A stretch of DNA of 64,000 bases from Raphanus sativus (lineage: Eukaryota > Streptophyta > Magnoliopsida > Brassicales > Brassicaceae). The stretch is from the NCBI RefSeq assembly GCF_000801105.2, contig NC_079515.1:2356001-2420000 (forward strand), given 5' to 3'. A model generated the notes under the pieces. It was not told where the DNA came from, ran no database searches, and saw only the letters and a list, made by a program, of their open reading frames with translations. Positions 11,660 through 23,399 of the stretch are shown one piece after another. A program made the position numbers and the translations under genes. Positions within the stretch are counted from its first letter, which is position 1. Each line of letters begins with the position of its first letter.

Positions 11660-13066
11660 GAGGTCGGTGTACACTTATTTAATGTACACATGTTATTTTG
11701 TGTACGTTTTTTGACATATACACGTGTACATTCAAAATGAACCAATATATGTGATTAAGTTGTAGACTCCAGTGTACGTGTGGACATGTGGACATGTATC
11801 GAACTCCAGTGTACATGTGGACATCGAACTCTGATGTATATGTAATATTAAATTTTGGTGTACATGTGGATAGTATACTCCAGTGCTTTGAGATGAATTG
11901 TGTTGTACATGTATATACATTGATACATGTATAGCTTCATACATGTAAATACCTCGATACATATTTAAATAAGCATCAGTAGTGACTAGAAGGTGTGTAC
12001 ACACCAATCGTGCAACTCCAGACAATCTTACACTCTTGAAGAACCCGAGAAATTGTCCATGTGTACACATGATTATTGTACACCAACAATATATGTTTCC
12101 CACAACATTATGCATACTGCACTATTTTTACTATTCATTACAACTTTGGTATTTATATCTTCTACTATAGCCCCTTTCATATTTGAAGTTATCTCTTGAG
12201 ATATATCAAGCTATATCTCTGATGGTGAGGCGATGTCAACAACATGATTTATTCAAGCTTCAACCATGGTGTTTATCTCTTCTTTCTTGTACACCAAAAT
12301 ATATCAGTGTCCATTCGTGATAGTGAAAGTCATTTGACATAAAAATGTATCAATGCTCATTCATGAAAGTGAAAATCATTTGACACCAGTTTTCAGTATC
12401 CATCTTTCACTTTTTCATTTTAATTTAATACTTTGTTTTTAGGTTGTTTTATTCGTGAAAGTAAACACTTAAATGTGTCAAGACTGTTTAATTGAATATG
12501 CTTAAGCTTATGGGTTTGGACTTATCAGTGAGACATGATTCAAGTATACATGTACACTAAAATATATAGTATTGTACATGTATACACCAAATATTGTACA
12601 AATGTACATCCATAATTGTACGTCACATAGACACCATCAAAAATATATCAACACCTATGCTATGAAAATCTAAAATAAGTTTCATTCACGACAACGAGAA
12701 TCTTTTTTATTCAAATAAACCATACTTCCTTGTCTTTATACCTACAAAAAAAATTTCTTTGTTTAATATGTACATGCGTAAACATTATGTACACATCACG
12801 TGGTCACCCAATATACTTGTATACACGAAAAAATGTGCATACACAAAACACAAAAGCAATACTCGTGTACACGAACAAATATACATACACAAAACAAAAA
12901 AGCAATACAAAATTTGTTTACTTAGAAATGTTTACTTAGAAATGTATACATGCATGTTTTATAAAATGTACATACACAAAAGAACATGTACATGTAGATT
13001 TTATAAAAAAAAAAGAATATAGAATTTGTATAATCATGTGTCCACGAACTTAGGTTGTACACATAT
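11660..13066. repeat. Cluster of about twenty TGTACA palindromes, probable non-autonomous transposon
   Basis: I count about twenty TGTACA hexamers in 1.4 kb, often inside TGTACATGTGG or TGTACACATG, plus further GTATAC and GTACG variants. Chance would give fewer than one. They are densest at 11.66-12.09 kb and 12.54-13.07 kb, with a sparser middle. Several open frames run through but only reflect the repeated motif. Dense subterminal motif arrays at both ends of a non-coding segment fit a non-autonomous DNA transposon (for example VANDAL-like), but no clear termini or target duplication were found. Confidence 0.5.
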
Positions 13067-14330
13067 ACATTAAATTCATTGTCCATAATTATAATTTTTT
13101 AATGAGTGGCAATTTTGTAATTATTTCATCTTTTTGTTTTAGGGTTTTCTGAATTTCCTGCAAATATATCTCAGAGCCGCCATTGATTTTTATCATGCAA
13201 TATTCATTATTTTTTGTTCAGGAGGAGGCAAGAAGCTTTTACGATAGATCTTGGTTTTTGTTCAGGTGATGACTGCCCTCTTCTTAATCTTCATTCTTTT
13301 TAACCATTAAAATCATTGTAACAGAGAGAGAGAAAAAGAGAAAGAGAAGTTGTTTCTATATTACAGAAAAGAAAAAATAAAATTAAAAAGTGTAGGATCC
13401 ATTTAGTTTCAAGAATGCACGTGGTTAGTAAATAGTTAGTTTGTAGTTGTAGAAAACTACCTTAGGAGCCATAACTGCTCTATATTGTAATAAATAACTT
13501 AAAACTGTCCTATGAAAAAAATAACTCTTTATTATATCTGTACATTGAAAGATCAAATAATAAATTCAATATATATTAATAAATTATGAATTTTAGATAT
13601 TATTTGATTATTATGATTATTTAATATTTCTAAACTACGAGACTATAATTCATTTATAACATCCAATGATATACTGTATATCAGGAATTTGTTATATTTC
13701 CAAAGAGAATCTAAAAACTCAATTATACAACACGGAGAAAATGAAATAGAGTTTACAAACATCAATCTTATGTGACACATTCATTCCATGGAATAATTTT
13801 TGTGAGACTTTTTTTTTGAGCAATTTTTTGTGAGACTAATTTTTGTGATATCTTGCGCTTTAGTCCACCGGAACTAAAACTTAGTTTATAGTGTCTTCGA
13901 CTGTTGGACATGTTACAATCTGAATTCAAAATTTGAAGGGTGCGTGTATGAAGTATGAACTAACAGAAAACAAGATAACATAAAACAAAATATCACCATA
14001 TGTCTTTAACTCAACTATAAAGCTTTCTTGTTACGGAGAGTTAAAAGTTTCTTGTTTTGTTTGACTAACCGCTATAATATGATTTACGGCACATAAAATT
14101 ATGGATTTCGATCTCTGATTTCCTAGTATTTTAAGCAAAACAAAAAACAATCAGTTTGGTTCGTATAAAGAAATATCTTGCAATTGAAATGTAAATTTGA
14201 GTTCTTTTAAATGGATTAGTCATATACCTATATGAAAATGAAACTACATGATTAAATAAAAAAGTTTTCGATCAGTTTATAGATTTTTTTTTTCAAAATG
14301 AGGAACCCATCGTTAATAAACTATTTTATG
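13067..14330. other. Intergenic, no gene seen
   Basis: AT-rich, with a GAGA-rich purine run near 13322-13346. No coding evidence. Confidence 0.45.
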
Positions 14331-14570
14331 ATACTTTTTTCGTTTTTGAATAAATGTCATTTTAATATTTTTTATACAAATTAAGAAAATGACATAAATA
14401 TACATAAGCTATTATTAATAACATCTCTCTGGCTAATAATACTGGGAATGAATAAAACTATTTATAAAATTAATGCAGTTTACAATTAATTTTTAACTGA
14501 AAATAAATATAATTTGTATTATAATTGTAAAGTGACATTTTTTATGTAATAAAAAATTAATTAGACACTT
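14331..14570. mobile_element. AT-rich MITE, same family as window start
   Basis: It contains TGCAGTTTACAATTAATTTT and AATAAATATAATTTGTATT phrases shared with copies at 1-232, 20192-20446 and 22717-22945. Exact ends are uncertain. Confidence 0.4.
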
Positions 14571-14574
14571 ATTA

Positions 14575-14723
14575 GAGCATCATTATCCAGGAGAATATAA
14601 AAAATTATTTCTTAATTTTTAATTAAAAAGTTAAGAAACAACTTTTTTAGTTAAAAATTTAAGATATGGTTTCTTATATTCTCATAAGAATTTCGTCCTA
14701 AAAAACTTTGGATAATGATACGC
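14575..14723. mobile_element. MITE with GAGCATCATTATCC terminus, joined to a LINE
   Basis: The left terminus GAGCATCATTATCCA is matched by TGGATAATGAT at the right. The right terminus then diverges exactly where LINE sequence starts, so the LINE insertion probably cut or replaced the last bases. Confidence 0.55.
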
Positions 14724-16803
14724 AGAGTTCTTAAGAGATTCTGCGAGTCGTCAGGGTAGAAAGTGAGTCTGGAGAAATCGCTAATATATTTTTCGCAGAA
14801 TATACACCGAGATTTAGCTCACTTAATCAGTGCTGAGAGTGGTATCAGAGGCACAAAGGATTTGGGGAAGTACTTGGGTATGTCGGTACTGCAGAAAAGG
14901 ATAAACAAGGAAACGTTTGGGGAAGTAATTGAAAAAGTTTCCTCTAAGTTTGCTGGTTGGAAGAGGAAGTTCCTAAGTCTGGCGGGGAGGATAACTTTAA
15001 CAAAGTATGTTTTGTCCTCTATTCCGGTTCATACGATGAGCACTATAGCCCTCCCAGCATCGACCTTAGATCAGATCGATAAGATTGCTAGATCTTTCAT
15101 ATGGGGAAGCAGCAAGGGAAATCGGAAACAACACTTGGTGTCATGGGTGAATGTCTGTAAACCAAAAAGAGAAGGTGGGCTTGGTGTAAGATCAGCGAAG
15201 GAGATGAATGTTATGCTTCTAACGAAACTTGGGTGGAGACTATTAAACTCTCAAGATGGATTATGGGTGCAGATCTTGCGCAAGAAGTTTAAAGTGGGGG
15301 AGCTACAGGATCAGACATGGTTGGTAGTCAAAGGAACATGGTCACCAACTCGGAGAAGCCTGATTTTGGGAATTCGAGAGGTGCTTTTACCAGGGGCAGG
15401 TTGGGTTTTGGGGGATGGACATAAGATCAGCTTCTGGAAGGATAAATGGTTATCAAATGAGCCTATATTCGAATCGCGTATGGTAGATATCCCGATGGAG
15501 ATGTTGGAAGTAAAAGTTAGAGACTTATGGCAAAGTGGAACCGGTTGGTTAACTCAAACTCTGGAGCCTTATCTGCCATTAGAGATGCGATTGCGTTTGG
15601 CTACAATGGTGGTAGATGATACCACTGGGGCTCGAGATAGAATTTCATGGAGTGAGAGTAAGGATGGTACCTTCTCTGTGAAGTTTGCGTACCATTTTTG
15701 ACTAAGGATGATATCCCACGTCCAAATATGGAGGCTCTTTATAAGAAGATATGGAGTCTCAAGGTGCCGGAACGAGTTCGAGTATTCTTATGGCTGGTGC
15801 CTCGGCAAGTAATTATGACAAATTTGGAACGCAAACGTAGACACTTGAGTGAGAATGGGATGTGTCAATTGTGCCGGAATGATGATGAATCGATCCTTCA
15901 AGTTCTCAGGGATTGTTCGGCGGCTGCGGGATTATGGGTGAAGATTGTACCCCCAAACAAAAGGCAAAGGTTTTTTAGCCTCCCGCTTCTAGAATGGTTA
16001 TATGAGAACCTCTCTAATAATACATCCAGTAATGAGGATCGGTGGGCAATCCTCTTTGCACTGACTGTGTGGTGGTGTTGGAAATGGAGATGTGGTTATG
16101 TGTTTGGGGAAATAGGAAAATGTCGAGATAGAGTATAATTTGTTAAAGACAAGGCTTGTGAAGTGATATTGGCAAACAAGAACTTGAGAGAGAAATCAGT
16201 TGTGGGGATTCGAGTGGAGAAGCAAATATCATGGCTTCGTCCTACAAACAGCTGGTGCAAGTGGAATAGAGATGGAGCTTCCAGAGGTAATCCTGGTTTG
16301 GCAACTGCATGAGGAGTTCTAAGAGATGAATACGGCGAGTGGAGAGGGGGTTTCGCGGGGAACATTGGTATTTGCTCGGCAACTTTGGTGGAACTGTGAG
16401 GAGTGTATTATGGCCTATGCATTGCGTGGGAGTGTGGTATCAGAAGGCTGGATGTGGAGGTGGACTCTGCGACTGTGGTGGATTTTCTCAAGACAAGGAT
16501 ACATGATTCTCATCCTCTGTCTTTCCTAGTACGTTTGTGCTATGGCTTCATATCAAAGAACTGGATAGTCAAATTTTTTCATGTGTATAGGGAGGCTAAT
16601 CGTCTTGCCGATGGATTAGCGACCTATGCGTTTTCTTTACCGTTTGGTTTACATTATTTTGAGACTGTTCCGGAGATTGTTGCTCCGATTGTGTTGAAGA
16701 ATTTGAGTGGGGTTTCTAGACCTCGCCGTGTTTGCTTGTAGTTGATTTTGAGTTTGAATAAAAAGTAGGAGACAAATGTCTCCTGCCGTCTACCAAAAAA
16801 AAA
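14718..16803 (+). mobile_element. 5'-truncated, decayed LINE (reverse transcriptase C-terminus, zf-RVT, RNase H)
   Basis: Translation gives the end of a non-LTR reverse transcriptase (GKYLGMSVLQKR, GWKRKFLSLAGRITLTK, SSIPVHTM), then the zf-RVT region (IWSLKVPERVRVFLWL and a CQLC pair), then an RNase H domain (WNRDGAS, EVDS, REANRLADGLA). It is broken by stops at 14757-14759, 16136-16138 and two further TGA codons in the RNase H part, and by one missing T near 15697 where the frame jumps. It ends in a short poly(A) at 16795-16803. The 5' end is truncated inside the reverse transcriptase, as usual for LINEs. No clear target duplication was found. The element is dead. Confidence 0.9.
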
Positions 16804-17356
16804 TGCTGCTCTTGTGAAAGAGAGGGAGTATTGATTTAACGGTTGAAAATTCGTAGGATCGAACTCGAAAGCTCACCTTTCGTAAGAGAATATTTGTAAA
16901 GCCAAGTGGACTATTCACATTCGGTAGTTTCCCTTTTTATACATCAGGAATATTTAAAATTCAGAATAAACAATAAGTTAAGAAAAAAAATTACAAACAG
17001 AATAGAGGAGTACTTAAGAAATAAAAAATAAATCAATAAACATACAGTTCCTACATTACGGCTGTCTATTCTCTTCTTTGCACATGTTCAAAGTAATTTA
17101 AAATTAAAAGAAAAATTGAAAACTATCATCTTTTATCCTCTATAAAACCCACAACTTCTCTCCTTTTCTTGTGCATTCGAAACTCATCATTTCTCTATCT
17201 ACACATAACTCCAAAAAATATCAAACTCTCTCTCTCCCCCCCTCTCCCTTAAACCACAAGCAAAAAAAGTAGAAAGTCTCAATTTTTTTTGCTGAGGGTT
17301 CTCTTTTGTAGGTATTTTCTGTGAGTTGAACAAAAAAGGGTATTTTCTGTGCATCA
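16804..17356 (+). promoter_or_regulatory. MYB108 upstream region
   Basis: About 550 bp separate the LINE tail from the MYB start codon. A TATA box lies at 17141-17147 and the likely leader is CT-rich (17210-17250). Confidence 0.55.
17141..17147 (+). promoter_or_regulatory. TATA box of the MYB gene
   Basis: TATAAAA in the context CCTCTATAAAACCC, about 210 bp before the ATG. It is the only well-formed TATA box in the proximal region. Confidence 0.65.
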
Positions 17357-19450
17357 ATGGATGAGAAAGGAAGAAACTTGAACAACAACAACATGGAAGA
17401 TGAAATGGACCTGAAGAGAGGTCCATGGACAGCTGAAGAAGATTTTAAGCTCATGAATTACATTGCTACTCATGGAGAAGGTCGATGGAACTCTCTTTCT
17501 CGTTGTGCAGGTACGATTCATTTCACGTATATATACATGTTGTATGTACGTACGTTCTACTTCTTTTTTTTTTTGAACAAACGTACGTTCTACTTCTTTG
17601 TACATCTTTTGGCTAAAAAGACAAAGGACAAGTCTAGTAACATAATTGATTGTGTTTCAATCACTTTATGTTCAATCCTTTTCATGTTTCAGTCACCATG
17701 TGTGATTGTGTTTTATTAGATTGCCCACCTTCACTATTTTTTTTTTGAATTTTCGGAAATGGTTTCTTTCCCTTATGTGCACAGATGAAAAGACCTTTCA
17801 TAGGTATGAATTAAAAAGTGTATACCTCTCATGTTTCTCTCCTTTTTTCTAAAAATATTTTCATTCGAATAATTAAAGTATTCATTGTCTGAGTGAGATC
17901 TTTAAGCAAGTGAATTCAATTATCAGCCATCTCAATTTAGAATAAAATATCCAAATTTGGTTTATTAAAAAGGGTGAAAAGAAAGAGGAACTAATGCGAA
18001 TTAATGATCATCATCTATATGGGAAAAGCACTAACTCAATGGAAGAAAGCTTGCCGAAGAAAATGACCCTTTAGAACAATTTGCATTTTGCATTATCATT
18101 TTTGTTTTGTTGGGAAATTTTATATAATTTTACCGAATATGAAACGTTTATTTACATGAGTTTCTTCCGTATGAAATCATCATACTATACATGACCGATC
18201 GGTAAATTAATCGTCATATCTACTTTTACCATTAAAACAGGACTCCAACGCACCGGTAAAAGCTGTAGGCTACGGTGGTTAAACTATCTCCGCCCTGATG
18301 TCCGCCGTGGAAACATTACCCTCGAAGAACAACTCTTGATCCTCGAACTTCATTCCCGCTGGGGCAATCGGTATGTTCAAAATTTTAACCTAATACTTTT
18401 TTGTATCGTTTTAAGTTCTTTTTTTTTTTGCTAAAATCGTTTTAAGCTCTTTTCTTCCACAAAATAAAGTTTAAATCTCTAAAAAAATAACCATTTGTTA
18501 ATACAACTTTGTTTTCCAAATAATATTATTTACTATTTTCACTATACGTACGTGAAACGCAAGCAATAGAATAACGATATAATTCTTTTGCAACGGAGAA
18601 AATAACGGTATATATCGATGTTAGTGGATATATACAAAAATAATTACATGCATGATTGAGATATTAATGAATAGAACGTAGTAAATATGAGCATAATAGC
18701 TTATCAGTATATAATATGTCTTAAACAGTTGATTTAATGTGTGTGTGTGTGTGTTTGATGAATAGATGGTCAAAAATCGCACAATACCTACCGGGAAGAA
18801 CAGACAATGAGATCAAAAACTACTGGAGAACCCGAGTGCAAAAACATGCGAAGCAGCTTAAATGCGACGTGAATAGTCAGCAATTCAAAGACACAATGAA
18901 GTACTTGTGGATGCCACGGCTCGTCGAGAGGATCCAATCTGCCTCGGCCGCAGCCACCGTAGCCACAACCACCAACACCACTACCACTACAGGATCAGCC
19001 GCTACATCATCTAGCAACACAACCTCTAACAATCAATTCATGACGTATGATTACAACAACAACAGCTTGGGACAACAATTTGGTGTAGTGAATAACGAGT
19101 ATAGCACGCCGGAAAACTCCAACGTGGCAGTGTCTCCGATGTCAGACTTGACGGAGTACTACAGCGCTCCAAACCCGTACCCGGAATACTATTCGGGTCA
19201 AGTGGGTAATAGCTATCATCCGGATCAGGATTTAGTGGTTCCACAAATGTTACCGGATAATTATTATGATTATCCTGGATTATTAGACGAAGATTTACCG
19301 GGTATGCAGGAGCAGAGTAATCTGAACTGGTTTGAAGATTTTAATGGAGTTACTTCTTCTTCAGACAGTTTATGGAACATTGGAGAAAGTAATGAAGACT
19401 TATGGTTCTTACAGACGCAACAACAGTTCAACAATAATGGCAACTTCTGA
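17357..19450 (+). CDS. MYB108: R2R3-MYB transcription factor, MYB108/BOS1 orthologue
   Basis: Three exons, 17357-17510, 18241-18370 and 18766-19450, with GT-AG introns and matching phases, give 322 residues. R2 starts at residue 21 ([17 protein letters not shown]) and R3 follows ([20 protein letters not shown], with Ile in place of the first Trp as usual). After the repeats comes the subgroup-20 stretch [13 protein letters not shown], then a Thr/Asn/Ser-rich low-complexity region and an acidic tail (LDEDLPG, WFEDF). From memory it is almost identical to Arabidopsis MYB108 (At3g06490) in the DNA-binding part. MYB108 is a nuclear regulator induced by jasmonate, wounding and Botrytis, and acts in stamen maturation with MYB24; transfer of these roles here is inference. 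Intron 2 ends in a (GT)n run. Confidence 0.95.
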
Positions 19451-19578
19451 TTTCTGAATACAATATAAAAAGTTAGAATCGTAAAGTATTTAATTAAACA
19501 GGAAGTATACGTGTGAAAGACATTTGTTGAAGGGGAATAATTAAAAGATAAGGAATGTGTTTACGATATTATATTAGG

Positions 19579-19619
19579 ATATATGATCAGCTTTTTTGTT
19601 GCAAGCTTGATCATATATC
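19579..19619. other. Hairpin downstream of MYB108
   Basis: GATATATGATCAGCTT pairs with AAGCTTGATCATATATC across a short loop, about 130 bp after the stop codon. A second small hairpin (GCGTTT with AAACGC) follows at about 19623. They may be in the 3' UTR or a MITE remnant. Confidence 0.4.
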
Positions 19620-19930
19620 ATGGCGTTTCAACAAAACGCTCAATTTGATTGGTTTTGCTTTTTGGGATTGTAATGATATTTTCTAGATAATCGATAATGG
19701 ATGACAATTATTTTATATATGTATTATATATCTTAAGAGTATACTGTAAACATAAAATAATTGAAATTCTTTTCACACTATAGATTGAGTGATATCCTCA
19801 ACGGAAGCATAATACAAATCATTATTATTTAATTACTAATATTTCGACGAAGAAGCTCATAATTGGTTCCACCATGTTTAATATTTAACCCTAGATATGA
19901 CACAAACAAACAAAACAAACCAGGGAAATA

Positions 19931-20182
19931 CTTCCTCCCTCCGTTTCTGAAGATAATATTTTTAAAAATTTATTCTTGTTCTACAAAGATATTTTTTTAT
20001 ATTTTATGGTATTTTTATATATTTTAAAAAAAAATTATGAATATTTGAATTGATTAAATTTTATTGGTAGATAGCTATTAAAAAGTATATATAAAAATAA
20101 ATAATAAATTAAATTGTAAACATTTATTATATTTTTAATAAACGTAAAACTCTAGAAAATCTTATTTCAGGAACGGATGAAG
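19931..20182. mobile_element. Stowaway-like MITE
   Basis: Starts CTTCCTCCCTCCGTTTCTGA after TA and ends TCAGGAACGGATGAAG before TA. The termini are inverted and related to the CTCCCTCCGT family. AT-rich interior without coding. Confidence 0.75.
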
Positions 20183-20191
20183 TATATAATA

Positions 20192-20446
20192 CTCACTTTG
20201 TTTCATAATTAAATGTCATTCTAACCTTTTTTTGTTACAAAAAAAATTATTTTACAATTTCAGTGCAAATTATATTTACTTTCAGTTGAAAATTAATTGT
20301 AAACTGCATTTATTTTATAAATATTTTTTTTTTCAAATATTATTCATCAGAGAAGTGTAATTAATAAAAATTTATATATATCTTTGTTATTTAATTAATC
20401 TGTGTGAAAAAATATTAAAATAACATTTATTTAGAAATGGAGGGAA
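20192..20446. mobile_element. AT-rich MITE (second element directly adjacent)
   Basis: It has CTCACTTTGTTTCATAATTA at the left, AGAAATGGAGGGA at the right, and internal phrases shared with the copies at 14331 and 22717. It lies ten bases after the previous MITE. Confidence 0.55.
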
Positions 20447-22716
20447 TAAAATAACCTTTGTTGTACTAGAAAAGGGATAATCCAAGTATTGTTGCTTTTT
20501 AGGAACTATGTCTATAGGGCATGTACATGGGAAATAAAAGGAGCTAGTGTGTGTGAAAGCCTTTCTTGGGTTCAAAAGAATACATTTAAAATTTGGTTGT
20601 TTTATTCTCACTCAAAACCACATAGCGAAACTTCATTGGCTCTTATCTAGGTTTTGAGGTTCATTCATCGAAAATTTTATTGTTTGTTAAAATATATGCT
20701 TAGTGATGATAATCCACCACTAAATATGTCCAAAGCCTTAATTAATTATTGGAGAGCAAATTTTGGTACGGACTTATACCATTATGCAGTCAAAACCGTG
20801 TCCTTATTCTGCAACACGTCAGCAACACCATGTCCTCTGTATCCCTCTCCTCCTCTGTGATCATCCCTCAGTTATTTTTTAGGCATCTACATTGGAAACT
20901 TAAACAATATTTTACTAAAAATAACAATATTTTAATGAGAAAATCTTTTTAAATATTGAAATATTTATGCTATAATCTCTCATTGAGGAACTTTCACATG
21001 AGTCTCTCAACTTTTGAAAGATACTTCTACTAAAATATATTATCATTTTTAGTGAATATTCTCTTTGAGGGACCTCTAATATGCATAACCTTAGAAACTC
21101 ATATCAAATTAAACACGGATAAAGTTGTCCCAAAGAAATAATGTGTGATTAATAAGTGGATGCAACAGCAACTACATACTACTACATTATTGGTAAAAAA
21201 TAAAATCTCTCTCCGTTTCATTTTGTTTAATGTGTAAATATTAAATAATACCTATCTTTCCGCATTTTGTTAAGCTATAATTTCCATTTTTCTGCAGCAC
21301 ACGCATTAATCGTGAGCCTTCAAAGAAACAAACAAAAAAAATCTGTAGTTGAAGTCGTTTTCTTTCTATATACCACCAACTTAATGGATCCTTTAAGCAA
21401 TAATGGCGCTTTCCTCATCTTTTCCCATTGAGTATAATATCTTTCAAACTCGAATATAACGCACATATTACAGAAGATATACATGTTGCACATCTTGTGG
21501 AATTGGCACGTGACTGAGAAGAATAAAGGCACGTTCTTAAATCAGTGATGGTGAGGGAAAAAACTTAACATGGTGGCGGCGGCTGAGAGAAGGAAAATTC
21601 GTAGGCGGTGTGGTGTGGCCAGCAAGAAAGCCGAGCCTATAGTGGTCCAAAATCCTGAAGATCTCTTAAGAAATTTCCATTCAAGGTGACAGAAAAGAAT
21701 AATGCTCAGTATACTTATCGGCTTTGGCTATTAATATTGGAATCAGATGCATATGTATTCTCGTACTTCTGATGCACAATAAAATTATGATTTTCAGAAA
21801 CAACAGAGTGGAGGAGTGCACCCATCAACTTCGAGCATGGTGGATAACAGATAAATTGATTTCGTCGAAAGTGTCTTCGACCCTGTGGCTTGCACAACGT
21901 GCTGATTCCTCGTAGAATATACTTTTTTTTTTTGAAATTCCAGATTCTCCATCCGTCTGTGTGGACTATAGTATATAAGTCGCTCAGAATAAAAAAATTA
22001 CTTCGGTTCATTAGACAAACTATTCTAACAGACTTTCCTAGGTGGCTAAATAATCCATACTTACTAAGAAAAAAACTCTTTAATTAAAACGTTTAAATTT
22101 CTTCAAAGACACATAACGAAATTTTTAGGCAAACAAATTTAACTGATAAGAATTTGAGATTATAAAGTTCAAAGAAAAAAAGAGATTATAAAGTCAATAT
22201 TCAAAAAATCGTAAAACTAATTGTCTGGTGAGTAAAATATGCATTGTAGTATATTATCCAACAGAACAAATTGTCTGTTATTTTATAAGATAGGTAGGCG
22301 AATTGACCTTCGGGAACCCATAAATATTGTAGTAGATACTACCAAGGCAATACAAGTAACAAATAGCAAAACTGGTATTTGATATTATATTAATGCTCTT
22401 ATACCACCAATTGAAATTACTATTGCAATCATGATTTGTTTTCAAAATTTATTACAGTTTCCCTAGCTTGTACACATAATCATCCAGTTACTTTTCATCT
22501 CAATTATAATTCTTGTGGAGACTTTTTTTTTTTGCTTTCTGGTAGCTGTTGCGAACTTTATGGTACAATTTTTTTTACATACTTGTCATTAAAATTCCAT
22601 ATTATTTATGTACAGCGCAAAAAGAATAAGACCAGAAATAAAAAAACTTAGTTAATGGTCACGTGGAAATGTAGTTTCGATTAAGAAACTTTTTTTTTGT
22701 TTTTGGTAAAATATTA
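20447..22716. other. Intergenic, no confident gene
   Basis: Mostly AT-rich. A less AT-rich patch at 21570-21689 reads as a 39-codon frame (MVAAAERRKIRRRCG near its start) with codon usage more gene-like than its surroundings. I do not recognise it. It could be a captured gene fragment. No other coding evidence. Confidence 0.35.
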
Positions 22717-22945
22717 ATCTCTCTCCTTTGTTCTAACTTTTTTTGTTACACAAAAGTATTATTTTACAATTTTAAATGTAAATTATATTTATTTTATCTG
22801 AAAATTAATTATAAACTTTATTAATTTTATAAATAATTTTACTTATCTCAAATATTATTGGTCGATATAATTAATAACAATTTACATATATTTTTGTCCG
22901 TAAGAAAAATGTCAAAATAACACTTATTTAAAAATAAAGTGAGAT
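22717..22945. mobile_element. AT-rich MITE
   Basis: Same family as 20192-20446 and 14331-14570: ATCTCTCTCCTTTGTTCTA at the left and AAATAAAGTGAGATA at the right. Confidence 0.5.
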
Positions 22946-23399
22946 AACTGTTCAAACTCGTGTTGCGGTCCATTCAGAAGAGACATGACAAAGAAAAAAA
23001 ACACAAAACAGTTAGATACACGGGATGGATTTTCTTACTCGTGTTCCACTTGGTACTTGATGATTCGGCAAGGTGGATAATATTCCATTGGTGGGGAAGA
23101 CGATCACAATGGACCGACTCTATAGTCTTTTGAATGGTCAGGTCAACGCGTCCATAGACCTACACGTCGGCGTCAAAATTTGGGTCCCACCTTTCTTACA
23201 TACATTAACAAAACCATATCTAGTCCGATACTAGCGAAATACATTGTATTTGAATTCACTTTTTGGGATTTTTCTACGCATTTTCTACCTATGAGACAGT
23301 TTGAAATCATACGGGCTTATAACTTACAATGGTAAAAAGTTGGCAGTTTATATATTATAGTAAAGTATTGCTGTACTAATAGAAATTTTCTAGAAATAC

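Noticed and set aside
11732..12115. 127-codon minus-strand open frame rich in His, Tyr and Val
   Set aside because: Its residues are produced by the repeated TGTACA/CATGTG motif; no domain is present.
14763..16741. LINE frames as a host gene
   Set aside because: Reverse transcriptase, zf-RVT and RNase H with stops and a frameshift mark a dead retrotransposon.
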